A DNA stretch of 64,000 nt, from contig CAMBPB010000005.1 in assembly GCA_945869465.1 (NCBI GenBank), positions 21,312-85,311 of the forward strand, written 5' to 3'. Of the stretch, positions 20,141 through 28,918 are shown piece by piece. Positions within the stretch are counted from its first letter, which is position 1, and every line of letters begins with the position of its first letter. The position numbers were made by a program, and so were the translations under genes. The notes below the pieces were generated by a model. The model ran no database searches. It saw only the letters and a program-made list of their open reading frames with translations, and was not told where the DNA came from. Origin of the DNA: Prosthecobacter debontii. Its GTDB lineage: Bacteria; Verrucomicrobiota; Verrucomicrobiia; Verrucomicrobiales; Akkermansiaceae.

Positions 20141-21637
20141 ATGGGCAAGCCAACAGGATTCATGGAAATCGCTCGCCAGACCGATTCCGAAATCGCGCCA
20201 ATCGAACGCCTCAAGGACTGGAGGGAATTCAAAATCCACGGCGATGACAAGGAACGCCGTGCCCAGGGCGCGCGCTGCATGGATTGCGGCACTCCATTCT
20301 GCCACACCGGCCACATCGTGTCAGGCATGGCGAGCGGCTGCCCGGTCAACAACCTGATTCCGGAATGGAACGATCTGATCTTCCGCGGCCGTTGGAAGGA
20401 GGCGCTTGAGCGCCTGCACAAGACCAACAATTTCCCGGAATTCACCGGCCGCGTCTGCCCCGCTCCCTGCGAGGGGTCCTGCGTGCTGGCCGTGATCCAG
20501 CCTGCCGTCACGATCAAGAACAACGAGTGCGCCATCATCGACAAGGGCTGGGAGGAAGGCTGGGTGATTCCAAAAATCCCCGCCACGCGCACCGGCAAAA
20601 AGGTCGCCATCGTCGGCTCCGGTCCCGCCGGCCTCGCCTGCGCGGACCAACTCAACCAGGCCGGCCACAGCGTCACCGTTTTCGAACGCGAGGACCGCAT
20701 CGGCGGCCTGCTGATGTATGGCATTCCTAACATGAAGCTCGACAAGGAGGAAGTGGTGCAGCGCCGCGTCAACCTGATGACCGAGGAAGGCGTCGTTTTC
20801 AAAACCGGCGTCACCATTGGCAATGACCCGGTCTGGAGCGCCGAAAAACTCCGCACGGACTTCGACGCCGTGGTGCTCTGCTGCGGAGCCACGCTCGGCC
20901 GCGACCTGCCGATCGAAAACCGCGACGCCGCGGGCGTCCATCTTGCGATGGAGTTCCTCACCACCAACACGCGCTATCAGCTGGACCGCGGCTTCGATGG
21001 CACCAATCCCGCGCTGAACGCCACCGGCAAAGACGTGGTCGTGATCGGCGGCGGCGACACCGGCACCGACTGCGTGGGCACCAGCCTGCGCCACCTTTGC
21101 AAGAGCGTCACCCAGCTTGAAATCATGCCGCAGCCGCCGCTGGAGCGAGCCGCCGACAACCCGTGGCCCGAATGGCCCAAGGTTTACAAGATGGACTATG
21201 GCCAGCAAGAGGCGGCCGCCCTCCAGGGCAGCGACCCGCGCCACTATCTGGTGCAGACGAAACGTTTCATCAAGGACCAGGCCGGCGATTTATCCGGCCT
21301 CGAAATCTGTGAGATCGAATGGACCAAGGACGGGCAGGGCCGTTTCATGCCGGTGGAAAAACCCGGCACCACCCGCATCATTCCGGCACAACTCGCGCTG
21401 CTGGCCATGGGTTTCCTCGGCCCCGAGCATGAGATCGTGAAACAATTCGCGCTCGAAACCGACGCCCGCTCCAACGTGAAGGCCGAACACGGGAAATACA
21501 CCACCAATCTCGCCGGCGTTTTCGCCGCCGGTGACATGCGCCGTGGCCAATCCCTCGTGGTCTGGGCCATCAACGAAGGCCGCGGCGCCGCCCGCGAGTG
21601 CGACCGCTTCCTGATGGGCGTCACCCACTTGCCGTGA
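20141..21637 (+). CDS. gltD: glutamate synthase, small (beta) subunit
   Basis: Encodes 498 residues. N-terminal Cys motifs ([14 protein letters not shown], then CPAPCEGSC) bind 4Fe-4S clusters. The FAD-binding Rossmann site is [17 protein letters not shown], and the NADPH-binding site is [20 protein letters not shown]. The C-terminal FAD block [19 protein letters not shown] closes the pyridine nucleotide-disulfide oxidoreductase fold. It passes electrons from NADPH to GltB. Start [10 protein letters not shown] fits the family, and no clear ribosome site is visible. Confidence 0.98.
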   Translation: MGKPTGFMEIARQTDSEIAPIERLKDWREFKIHGDDKERRAQGARCMDCGTPFCHTGHIVSGMASGCPVNNLIPEWNDLIFRGRWKEALERLHKTNNFPEFTGRVCPAPCEGSCVLAVIQPAVTIKNNECAIIDKGWEEGWVIPKIPATRTGKKVAIVGSGPAGLACADQLNQAGHSVTVFEREDRIGGLLMYGIPNMKLDKEEVVQRRVNLMTEEGVVFKTGVTIGNDPVWSAEKLRTDFDAVVLCCGATLGRDLPIENRDAAGVHLAMEFLTTNTRYQLDRGFDGTNPALNATGKDVVVIGGGDTGTDCVGTSLRHLCKSVTQLEIMPQPPLERAADNPWPEWPKVYKMDYGQQEAAALQGSDPRHYLVQTKRFIKDQAGDLSGLEICEIEWTKDGQGRFMPVEKPGTTRIIPAQLALLAMGFLGPEHEIVKQFALETDARSNVKAEHGKYTTNLAGVFAAGDMRRGQSLVVWAINEGRGAARECDRFLMGVTHLP

Positions 21638-21643
21638 CGGGTA

Positions 21644-22432
21644 TCAAAGCGCGCCGAAACGTTTGGAAACCTCCGGCCAGTTGATGACGTTCCACCATGC
21701 GGCGATGTAATCGGGCCGGCGGTTCTGATAGTGGAGGTAATAGGCGTGTTCCCAGACATCGAGACCGAGAATGGGCGTCCCGAGATCGGCATCGGCCGTG
21801 ATGCCCTTCATCAACGGATTGTCCTGGTTCGGAGTGCTGGTGATTTTCAGTTTGCCGTCCTGCACGATAAGCCACGCCCAGCCGGAGCCAAAGCGTTTGG
21901 CGGCCGCCTCGCCGAAGGCTTTTTTGAACCCGTCCATGGAAGCAAACGTGGCGGTAATCGCCACGGCGAGTTCTTCCGAGGGTTCGCCGGACTTGGCGGC
22001 GGGGGCGAGTGTCTGCCAGAAAAACGAATGGTTCCAATGGCCGCCGCCGTGGTTGCGGAGCGGGGCGCGCAGCGTTTCATCCGCCACTTCCGGAAGCCCG
22101 GCTAACAATTTTTCGAGCGCTTGGGCGGCGAGTTCCGGCGCTTTGGCGAGTGCCGCGGCGAGGCCGGCAATGTAGGCCGCATGGTGTTTCCCATGATGGA
22201 TTTCCATCGTCTTCGCATCGATATGCGGCTCCAGCGCGGCGAACGCATAGGGCAGTAGTGGCAGCGCCGGCGCGGGAGGAGCCGGCGCGGGAGGAGCCGG
22301 CGCGGGAGGAAGCGTTTTCGCGGCTTCCGCAGCAGGTCCTTGGCCGGGAAGCAGGGCCGCGCCCGCGGCGAGCGTGCTGAGTTGAACGAAATGGCGGCGC
22401 TTGAGGCTCGAGGGAGGAGTCATGGTGGACAC
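21644..22432 (-). CDS. sodA: Mn-type superoxide dismutase, exported
   Basis: Encodes 262 residues of the Fe/Mn superoxide dismutase fold, with metal ligands in [18 protein letters not shown], and [23 protein letters not shown] and STPNQDNPL (Gly-Gly before the His and Gln-Asp) favour manganese over iron. Ahead of the enzyme lies a twin-arginine-like signal ([20 protein letters not shown]) and a Pro/Ala linker made by three copies of a 15-bp repeat (about 22263-22313), so the protein is probably periplasmic. It converges with gltD, 6 nt between stops. Metal preference is inferred from residues only. Confidence 0.93.
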   Translation of the reverse strand: MSTMTPPSSLKRRHFVQLSTLAAGAALLPGQGPAAEAAKTLPPAPAPPAPAPPAPALPLLPYAFAALEPHIDAKTMEIHHGKHHAAYIAGLAAALAKAPELAAQALEKLLAGLPEVADETLRAPLRNHGGGHWNHSFFWQTLAPAAKSGEPSEELAVAITATFASMDGFKKAFGEAAAKRFGSGWAWLIVQDGKLKITSTPNQDNPLMKGITADADLGTPILGLDVWEHAYYLHYQNRRPDYIAAWWNVINWPEVSKRFGAL

Positions 22433-22464
22433 TCTCTATCCCGGATCAGCCGAAAATCAACCGC

Positions 22465-23208
22465 TTAATCGCACGGAAAAACCCTCGCGGCCACCTGCCG
22501 CAGGCCGTCCAGGGTGAGGTCGGGATCCACCGCGTCGATTTCCGGAACGCCCCGGGCGATGAGCGCCGCATCGCCGCCGGTGGCGATGATTTTCGGCCGC
22601 CCGGGAAGTTCGCCACGGATCCGGGCGATGATTTCCTTGACCAGTCCGCGATACCCGAAGACCGCCCCGACCTGCATGGCGTGCACCGTGGATTTGCCGA
22701 TCGCCGAAGTTGGCTCTATCAGCTCGATGGCGGGCAGCAGCGCGGTTTTTTGCGGCAAATACCCCGACATCGCGCCGAGTCCCGGCGCAATCACCCCGCC
22801 GCAATACGCGGGTTGAGCGGAAATCACATCGAAGGTCACCGCCGTGCCGAAATCGATGACGATGGCGGGCACGCCATGGCGGGTCAGCACGCCGACGGCG
22901 TTGGCGAGCCGGTCCGCGCCGACCTGATCGGGCAGCGGGTAATCGATGTCCATTCCTAACGGGCTTTCATGACTGAGGAAATGGAGCGGACAACGTGTTT
23001 CAAAGAAGTTTTTCAGGATGACTGCCTTGGCGGGAACCACCGAGCAGACCATGACTGCGGAGAAATCCACCGCCGCGGTGATGTCCGCTAGGGATGCGGG
23101 CGTGACGACCGCGGTGGCCAGGGTGCGCCGCCAATCCGTCAGACTCCCGGCGTCCGCGAGGGCGAATTTGGTGCGGGTGTTGGAGTTGTCGATGAGCAGC
23201 CAGGCCAT
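22465..23208 (-). CDS. coaX: type III pantothenate kinase
   Basis: Encodes 247 residues of the ASKHA fold that phosphorylates pantothenate in CoA synthesis. N-terminal phosphate loop LLIDNSNTRTKFAL (the family's D-x-GNT with Ser replacing Gly), the pantothenate-binding GADRLANAVG, VIDFGTAVTFDVI, GGVIAPGLGAM and IATGGDAALIA are all present. It starts 3 nt after the stop of the upstream membrane protein gene, so the two are co-transcribed. The DNSNT variant is conservative and does not suggest inactivity. Confidence 0.93.
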   Translation of the reverse strand: MAWLLIDNSNTRTKFALADAGSLTDWRRTLATAVVTPASLADITAAVDFSAVMVCSVVPAKAVILKNFFETRCPLHFLSHESPLGMDIDYPLPDQVGADRLANAVGVLTRHGVPAIVIDFGTAVTFDVISAQPAYCGGVIAPGLGAMSGYLPQKTALLPAIELIEPTSAIGKSTVHAMQVGAVFGYRGLVKEIIARIRGELPGRPKIIATGGDAALIARGVPEIDAVDPDLTLDGLRQVAARVFPCD

Positions 23209-23211
23209 GGG

Positions 23212-23679
23212 TCACCAGCGGTTGGTTAGAAAATACTCCTGATTTGAGCGGCCCAACTCCGGAATCCCGGTGTTCGCCTTGACGAGCAATCTGCCCTCGT
23301 TGATTCCCAAAGTGAGCGGTCCTTCCATGTCTCCCGTCTCCAGCCAGAACTTGAACCACAAGTCGGTGGTGCCGCCCTCCTTATCGCCGGCCAGGGTGGT
23401 GTCCGCCGGTTCCAAATTCCGGCCGGCAGCGTTGCCGAGACGAACGGGTTGCAGCAAGTCGTGGGTCTGGCCGGGAGTCATCTTTAAATGCACCTCCACC
23501 CAAAAATTCGACCGGTCCCTGGTGACCTGAGTGCCGACGACTTTGCAGCGGGCCGCCGGATCCACCGTCCAGGCATAGGGGCGGAACCAGCTCCACACGG
23601 CGAAAACCGAGGAAACCAGCAAAGCCACTATTAGAAATCCACGCAGGGTGCGACGCGTCACCCGCACAGGGGAACCCAC
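23212..23679 (-). CDS. single-pass membrane protein, unknown function
   Basis: Encodes 155 residues: a basic N-terminus, one membrane helix (about 13-32, LRGFLIVALLVSSVFAVWSW), and an extracytoplasmic domain of predicted beta character (VGTQVTRDRSNFWVEVHLKM, DLWFKFWLETGDMEGPLTLG). No family is recognised. The domain size and Ig-like strand pattern suggest a small soluble sandwich, which is an inference. It is directly upstream of coaX with a 3-nt gap, so probably shares its transcript without an obvious functional tie. Confidence 0.7.
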   Translation of the reverse strand: MGSPVRVTRRTLRGFLIVALLVSSVFAVWSWFRPYAWTVDPAARCKVVGTQVTRDRSNFWVEVHLKMTPGQTHDLLQPVRLGNAAGRNLEPADTTLAGDKEGGTTDLWFKFWLETGDMEGPLTLGINEGRLLVKANTGIPELGRSNQEYFLTNRW

Positions 23680-23751
23680 CCAAGCCGGTGCTGCAAACCA
23701 AAACGGGCGGACCGTTGCCGGCCCGCCCGAGTGAGGAGGAGATCAACCCGA

Positions 23752-25299
23752 TCAGTGTTCGTAGCCTTCTTCGCCGTGTTCCGCGATATCGAGGCCGGCG
23801 GTTTCGGTTTCGGCATCCGGACGGAGACCCAGGGCGAATTTGACAATGTAAGCGATGACGGCGGTGGCAACCACACTCCAGACGATCGTCAGGCCGATTG
23901 CCTTGAATTGTTCGACGATTAAGCCGTCTTTGAGCGGGCCCACCACGGAATTGACTTTTTCATCGGCAAAGACACCGGTGAGGATCGCACCCAGAGTGCC
24001 ACCCACCCCGTGAACTCCAAAGGTGTCAAGCGCGTCATCATAACCGAGCATCTTCTTGAGGTAAGCAACCGCAAGGAAGGGAATCACACCTGCCAAAACT
24101 CCAATCAGGATCGAAGATGAAGCCGTGACGAAGCCCGCACCCGGGGTGATGACCACAAGACCAGCAACGATTCCCGAGCAGAAACCCAAGACACTGGGCT
24201 TGCCTTTGAAGAGCCATTCGGCGGCGGCCCAGGCAAGGCCGGCAGTGGCGGCCGCAAGGGTGGTCGTTGTGAAGGCATTCGCAGCGATGGCGTCGGCACC
24301 AAGTGCGGAACCGGCATTAAAGCCATACCATCCGACCCACAGCAGGCCGGTGCCCACCATACACAACACCATGCTGTGCGGTGACATCTTCTCCTTGCCG
24401 AAGTTGAGCCGCTTACCTAGGATGATGCACAGCACCAGCGCGCTCCAACCGGAGGTCATGTGAACCACCGTGCCGCCGGCGAAGTCAATCGCCTTGATGG
24501 CTGCGTTCGGGTTGAGGGGACCGCACATCAAACCGGTGGTGGACCACACCATGTGAGCGAAGGGGAAATAAACGGCGAACATCCACAGCACCACAAAGGC
24601 CATGATTGCGGCGAATTTCATCCGCTCGGCAATGGCACCGATGATCAAAGCAGGCGTGATGATTGCAAAGGTCAATTGGAACATGGCCCACATGCTGTCT
24701 GAAATCCAGTAGTAGCCGGCTCCGACATTGCCGGGTTCAATACCCTTGAACATCATGTTGCTCAGATCCCCGATGAAAGGACTCTTGGCGTCCACTCCGA
24801 AGGAAAGGCTGTAACCGCACAACCACCATAGCGGAGTGACGATACAGGCAATGCCCAAACATTGCGCGAGAACCGAAAGAACGTTCTTGCGACGCACCAA
24901 ACCGCCATAAAACAAGGCCAAGCCTGGAAGAGTCATGAACAGCACCAGCGCCGTGCTAACCATTTGCCACGCGTTAGCACCCGGTCCGGGACCTGCCACA
25001 AGTGAAGTCGCCCCACTTGCTTTCTCCGGGCGAGCGACATTGTTGACATACGCCTCAATGTCCGCGAGGCGCTCCTCGACAGTTGGAATGGCGGTTACCG
25101 CGGCAGGTTCGGCCGCCGGCGCCGCCGCCGCAGCTGCGGTGGGTTCGGCCGCCGGCACAGTCGCCGCAACTGCGGTGGGTTCGGAAGGCGGCGGGAGCGC
25201 GGCATCTTGCCCGTAAACGGGAAGTGCCAGGGGGATTGCTGCAAACGCGATGGCCGCAGCCGTGAGGGCTCGCACTTTCATTAGGTATCGACTGGTCAT
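23752..25299 (-). CDS. amtB: ammonium transporter Amt
   Basis: Encodes 515 residues: a signal peptide (MKVRALTAAAIAFAAIPLAL, beginning at residue 7), a low-complexity Ala/Pro/Glu linker (about 35-72), then eleven membrane helices of the Amt/MEP/Rh family. Pore twin histidines are His280 in GGTVVHMTSG and His430 in DTFGVHGVGG; the family signature LALFYGGLVRRKNVLS is at 127-142 and DSMWAMFQLTFAIITPALI around 201. It carries ammonium inward for GlnA/GltBD. The frame is open to 25686, but the signal peptide starts only at 25299 or 25281. A sigma-54 promoter lies 68 nt upstream. No glnK follows it. Confidence 0.96.
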   Translation of the reverse strand: MTSRYLMKVRALTAAAIAFAAIPLALPVYGQDAALPPPSEPTAVAATVPAAEPTAAAAAAPAAEPAAVTAIPTVEERLADIEAYVNNVARPEKASGATSLVAGPGPGANAWQMVSTALVLFMTLPGLALFYGGLVRRKNVLSVLAQCLGIACIVTPLWWLCGYSLSFGVDAKSPFIGDLSNMMFKGIEPGNVGAGYYWISDSMWAMFQLTFAIITPALIIGAIAERMKFAAIMAFVVLWMFAVYFPFAHMVWSTTGLMCGPLNPNAAIKAIDFAGGTVVHMTSGWSALVLCIILGKRLNFGKEKMSPHSMVLCMVGTGLLWVGWYGFNAGSALGADAIAANAFTTTTLAAATAGLAWAAAEWLFKGKPSVLGFCSGIVAGLVVITPGAGFVTASSSILIGVLAGVIPFLAVAYLKKMLGYDDALDTFGVHGVGGTLGAILTGVFADEKVNSVVGPLKDGLIVEQFKAIGLTIVWSVVATAVIAYIVKFALGLRPDAETETAGLDIAEHGEEGYEH

Positions 25300-25377
25300 G
25301 GTGGTCAGGGTTGATCGGTTGGTTGGTTGCTTCGGCCCGACGATTCCAAATCCCCGAGGGCAGCAATCGGCTGGAAA

Positions 25378-25392
25378 GCAAACGCTGTGCCA
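25378..25392 (-). promoter_or_regulatory. sigma-54 promoter of amtB
   Basis: On the minus strand the sequence TGGCACAGCGTTTGCT matches the sigma-54 consensus TGGCAC-N5-TTGC(A/T) at every conserved position, with GG-N10-GC spacing. Predicted transcription start is near 25367, giving a leader of about 68 nt before the ATG at 25299. Nitrogen-regulated amtB genes commonly use NtrC-activated sigma-54 promoters, so this fits biologically. No convincing NtrC dyad was found upstream. Confidence 0.8.
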
Positions 25393-25687
25393 AAATTCCA
25401 ATTGCCCGAATTCCGTCACTTTGGCGGGGCTTCGGCCACGCCGAAGCCCGAAAAAATCAGATTCTCGCTTGCCAAGGCCCGATCGGTATCCATCCTCTTG
25501 GCGTATCGGAGGTGAATCTGATGCCAAATAAATGCTGGACAATTCCCTAGGAAAGGTGAAATATCTGCCCAACGGAAAGACCTCGGCGGCCTTTGGCACT
25601 CGGGATTCATATTCCGGCAAGTTCCCGACCGCTCTTCTATCAGCGCGATCGGGGACGCAATCAGCAACTGAAAACCAACACAACAAG

Positions 25688-26416
25688 ATGCAAAACTACT
25701 GCAAAACCATTGGCGCTCTGGCCGCTGCCTCCGCCCTTGTGGCCGGCAACGCTAACGCGGAAGTCGAATACGAAATCCACACCGGTTACTCCAGCGAGTA
25801 TCTGTTCCGTGGCCTTGACCTTGGCGACGACCTCATTGAGGTCGGTGCCGATGTCGCTACCGAATGGAACGGCCTCGGCCTGAGCGCCGGTGCTTGGTAT
25901 GGCAGCTTCGACGAATCCACCTTTGCCACCGACAGCGACGAACTCGACCTCTACGCCGAAGTCTCCAAGGATCTCGGATTCCTCAAGGCATCCGTCGGCT
26001 TCATCGCCTACATTTACAATCAAGGCGCTCTGAACAAATCTTTGGTGAATCTTAAAGAGACACAAGAAGTTTACTTCTCCGTGGCTCGCGACCTCGGCTT
26101 CGCTGAAGCATCCCTTACCTACTTCTGGGGTGTCCAAGGTGCCAACGACGGCTACTCCGAACTCGCCCTGAGCCGTAGCTTCGAACTCAGCCCATGCCTT
26201 GCCCTCAACCTCGGCACCAACGTCGGCTACTTGGTCGAACAAGGCCAAGCAACCGCATGGACCACCAAGGTCGCCCTTGACTGGGGCTTTGCCGAACACG
26301 CCAAGCTCTCGCCGTTCGTGGCTGTGTCCGTCGCCCTCAGCGATGACACTGACACCAGCTACGCAGGCTCCGACAACGAATTCGTTGCAGGTTCGATGCT
26401 CAGCGTCAGCTTCTAA
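25688..26416 (+). CDS. outer-membrane beta-barrel protein (TorF/Gcw_chp-like)
   Basis: Encodes 242 residues: a signal peptide (QNYCKTIGALAAASALVAGN, cleavage near NANA), then alternating amphipathic strands beginning VEYEIHTGYSSEYLFRGLDL, the opening typical of PF09694-type Gcw_chp proteins, with paired aromatic residues and a C-terminal Phe (SMLSVSF) as expected for an outer-membrane barrel. Short acidic loops (TFATDSDELD, SDDTDTSYAGSDN) would face outward. It diverges from amtB across 388 bp. Such proteins are often found next to Amt transporters, suggesting (inference) passage or sensing of ammonium. The ATG at 25688 is the first residue of the signal peptide. A strong terminator follows. 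Confidence 0.8.
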   Translation: MQNYCKTIGALAAASALVAGNANAEVEYEIHTGYSSEYLFRGLDLGDDLIEVGADVATEWNGLGLSAGAWYGSFDESTFATDSDELDLYAEVSKDLGFLKASVGFIAYIYNQGALNKSLVNLKETQEVYFSVARDLGFAEASLTYFWGVQGANDGYSELALSRSFELSPCLALNLGTNVGYLVEQGQATAWTTKVALDWGFAEHAKLSPFVAVSVALSDDTDTSYAGSDNEFVAGSMLSVSF

Positions 26417-26450
26417 GCTGAACCGAGTCATCTGACTTGAACTACCTCTG

Positions 26451-26479
26451 GGGCGGTCGCGCAAGCGACCGCCCTTTTT
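26451..26479 (+). terminator. rho-independent terminator
   Basis: A perfect 10-bp stem GGGCGGTCGC / GCGACCGCCC with loop GCAA is followed by five T residues (26475-26479). It ends the barrel-protein transcript 34 nt after its stop and insulates the xylulokinase gene. It is the clearest intrinsic terminator in the window. Confidence 0.93.
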
Positions 26480-26562
26480 CATGTCCGCTCCGCCCGGAAG
26501 AACGCCGGAAACCAATCACATTCCGGCTTGGATATCCGGCGATCCTGGGAAAAACTCCGCGC

Positions 26563-28113
26563 ATGTTCCTCGGTCTTGATTCCTCCACCCAGTCGCTCAC
26601 CGCCGTCCTGATCGATCCGGACTCCGGTGAGATCGCCTGCCAGTTCTCCGTGAATTTCGGCAACGATCTGCCGCAGTATGAGGCTTCCAACGGATTTATC
26701 CCGGGCGGCGCAAATGGCGAGGTGCATTCCAACCCGGCCATGTGGCTGGAAGCGCTCGATCTGTTGTTCAGCCGTCTGGCCGCCGCCACGGATCTTTCCC
26801 AAGTAAAAATGATCGCCGGTTCGGGGCAACAGCACGGATCGGTTTATCTCGACTCATCGTTCGACACCCGTCTGGCCGCTTTGGATTCGGGGCAAAACCT
26901 GGTGCACCAACTCGCTCCGGCCTTCACCCGCCAGACCTCGCCCATCTGGATGGACACTTCGACTGGCGAGGAGTGCGCGGAAATCACCAACACCCTCGGC
27001 GGCTCGGCGGAAGTCTGCCGCAGGAGCGGATCCATCGCCATCGAACGCTTCACCGGCCCACAAATCCGCCGTTTTTTCAAGACCGATCCCGACGCCTACG
27101 CTCGCACCGGCCGCATCCATCTGGTCAGTTCGTTCATCGCCTCGGTGATCGCCGGCAAATCGGTGTCGATCGATTATGGCGACGGCGCCGGCATGAACCT
27201 GCTCAATCTCGCCACCCTCGCCTGGGATCGGGATTTGCTGGACGCCACCGCTCCGGGACTGTTGGAAAAACTCCCCTCGCCGGCGGCGGCCACCACCGTG
27301 CAGGGGGCAGTGTCGGGCTATTTTGTCGGGAAATACGGCCTTGCCAGCGCTTGCCGGTGCGCGCTCTTCACCGGCGACAATCCCGCCTCGCTGGTTGGCA
27401 TGGGCGCAACCCGTCCGGGCAACATCGTGATTTCCCTCGGCACCAGCGATACCTTTTTTGCCGCGATGCCGGGGCCGAAAACCGATCCCAATGGCTTCGG
27501 CCACGTGTTTGGCAATCCAGCCGGCGGTTTCATGTCGCTGATCTGCTTCCGCAACGGCTCGCTGGCGCGTGAGGCCTTGCGGGATCGCTTGGGTCTCGAT
27601 TGGTCGGCGTTTGAGCGCGCCGCACTTGCCGGCACCCGTGAAGCCGCCGGAACCAATCTGATGTTGCCGTTCTTCGGGCCTGAAATCACCCCGCGCCGCG
27701 ATTTCACCGGACCGGTCTTGCAGGGCTCGCCCGCTTTCGAATCCGCGGCGCAACCCGCGCTGCAAGTCCGCGCATTGTTGGAAGGCCAGTTTCTCAACAT
27801 GCGCCTCCATTCCCAATGGATGGAGGTGAAAACCGAACGCATCCGCCTCACTGGCGGGGCCTCAAAAAACGACGGCATCGCCCAACTCGTGGCCGATGTT
27901 TTCCAAGCCCCCGTCGAACGCCTCGAAGTGTCCAACTCCGCCGCCCTGGGCGCCGCCTTGATCGCGGCTGCCGCTGGCGGCCATGACCTGGACGCCCTTC
28001 AGCAAACGTTCTGCCAATCCTCGCCGGATTCCGCGCTGCAACCGGACTCCTCGCTGGCTCCCGCCTATCAGGACGCCATGCGGCGCTTCGCCGCGCTGCT
28101 GGATGCGGTGTAG
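26563..28113 (+). CDS. xylB: FGGY carbohydrate kinase, xylulokinase
   Basis: Encodes 516 residues. N-terminal phosphate loop FLGLDSSTQSLTAVLIDPDS, followed by INFxNDLPQY-type residues (VNFGNDLPQYEASNGFIPGG), a layout nearer to eukaryotic and planctomycete xylulokinases than to E. coli XylB. Further blocks are PIWMDTSTGEEC (catalytic Asp), CALFTGDNPASLVGMG, VISLGTSDTFFAAM (phosphate 2) and LTGGASKNDGIAQLVADVFQ (adenosine). It phosphorylates D-xylulose for the pentose phosphate pathway. Isomerase and transporter are not adjacent. ATG at 26563 is where similarity starts; the open frame from 26437 includes the terminator. Confidence 0.92.
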   Translation: MFLGLDSSTQSLTAVLIDPDSGEIACQFSVNFGNDLPQYEASNGFIPGGANGEVHSNPAMWLEALDLLFSRLAAATDLSQVKMIAGSGQQHGSVYLDSSFDTRLAALDSGQNLVHQLAPAFTRQTSPIWMDTSTGEECAEITNTLGGSAEVCRRSGSIAIERFTGPQIRRFFKTDPDAYARTGRIHLVSSFIASVIAGKSVSIDYGDGAGMNLLNLATLAWDRDLLDATAPGLLEKLPSPAAATTVQGAVSGYFVGKYGLASACRCALFTGDNPASLVGMGATRPGNIVISLGTSDTFFAAMPGPKTDPNGFGHVFGNPAGGFMSLICFRNGSLAREALRDRLGLDWSAFERAALAGTREAAGTNLMLPFFGPEITPRRDFTGPVLQGSPAFESAAQPALQVRALLEGQFLNMRLHSQWMEVKTERIRLTGGASKNDGIAQLVADVFQAPVERLEVSNSAALGAALIAAAAGGHDLDALQQTFCQSSPDSALQPDSSLAPAYQDAMRRFAALLDAV

Positions 28114-28158
28114 CGAGAACAGGCTAGACAGGCCAGAATTTGGATGGTAGTTTCCGCC

Positions 28159-28419
28159 ATGATCACGAAAAGCTGGCAGCTTCAGGAGGCCAAGAACCAT
28201 TTTAGCGAGGTCGTGGAGCGGGCCATCAAGGACGGCGCGCAAACCGTCACCAAACACGGGAAGCCGGCGGTTCTGATCATCTCGGTTGAGGATTACCAGA
28301 AGTCGGTCGCGCCCCGCAAATCGTTGATCCAACTGTTGCACGAATGCCCCGAGGATCTCGCGGAAATCATCGGACCCCGTTCCAAGGAACCCGCACGGAC
28401 CCTTCATTTTGATCTATAA
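28159..28419 (+). CDS. Phd/YefM-type antitoxin
   Basis: Encodes 86 residues. ITKSWQLQEAKNHFSEVVER and the TVTKHGKPAVLIISVEDYQK strand-helix are the Phd/YefM DNA-binding fold; the C-terminal tail (KEPARTLHFDL) would wrap the toxin. It lies 2 nt before vapC, the usual antitoxin-first order. It should autorepress the pair and inhibit the PIN RNase. The ATG at 28159 is used rather than 28144 since the fold begins there. Confidence 0.9.
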   Translation: MITKSWQLQEAKNHFSEVVERAIKDGAQTVTKHGKPAVLIISVEDYQKSVAPRKSLIQLLHECPEDLAEIIGPRSKEPARTLHFDL

Positions 28420-28421
28420 AG

Positions 28422-28835
28422 ATGGCCTATCTTCTCGATACGAACGTGGTCTCAGAAGCGGCTTCCCGAAATCCTGAGCCAAAGGTCGTCGAATGGTGCG
28501 AAGCCCATTCCCATGATAGCCATCTCTCGTGCATCACGCTTGGTGAAATCTGGAAAGGAATCCACCTGATGCCCGAGGGGAAACGGAAAATCTCACTCGG
28601 CGCTTGGGCGACCCGCCTGGAAACCGAGTCGTCAAATCCGGCTCTCCCGCTTGACGCGGAGACATTCAAAATCTGGGGCAAGCTTTATGCCAAACCCGAA
28701 TCAGAAGGTTTCAATTTGGGCATGCTCGAGAGCCTTCTCGCCGCGACCGCTCTCAGGCACGGCCTCATCGTGGTCACTCGAAATACGGCCGACTTCCCGC
28801 CGGATGTCGCCACGATCAATCCGTGGCTTGGCTGA
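28422..28835 (+). CDS. vapC: VapC-type PIN-domain toxin
   Basis: Encodes 137 residues of a PIN endoribonuclease. Acidic active-site residues are Asp6 (YLLDTNVVSE), Glu42 (LGEIWKG) and Asp124 (VTRNTADF). The third position, normally Asp in the DALIAATA block, is Glu103 in MLESLLAATA, a conservative but uncommon change. With the Phd-like partner it forms a type II toxin-antitoxin module. Reaction: Mg-dependent cleavage of RNA, often initiator tRNA or rRNA. The stop lies 83 nt before hisC, so hisC may be transcribed from the same promoter or its own. Confidence 0.9.
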   Translation: MAYLLDTNVVSEAASRNPEPKVVEWCEAHSHDSHLSCITLGEIWKGIHLMPEGKRKISLGAWATRLETESSNPALPLDAETFKIWGKLYAKPESEGFNLGMLESLLAATALRHGLIVVTRNTADFPPDVATINPWLG

Positions 28836-28918
28836 GCTTAATAACTGCCGCATCGGTGTCGCGCTTTCCACCTTGGCGTTTGACCGCCCGGGGTCGGGTG
28901 GATACGTTCCCGGCCGAC

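Noticed and set aside
25570..25620. TTGGCACTCGGGATTC as a sigma-54 promoter for the barrel gene
   Set aside because: The -12 element is TC rather than GC at the required spacing.
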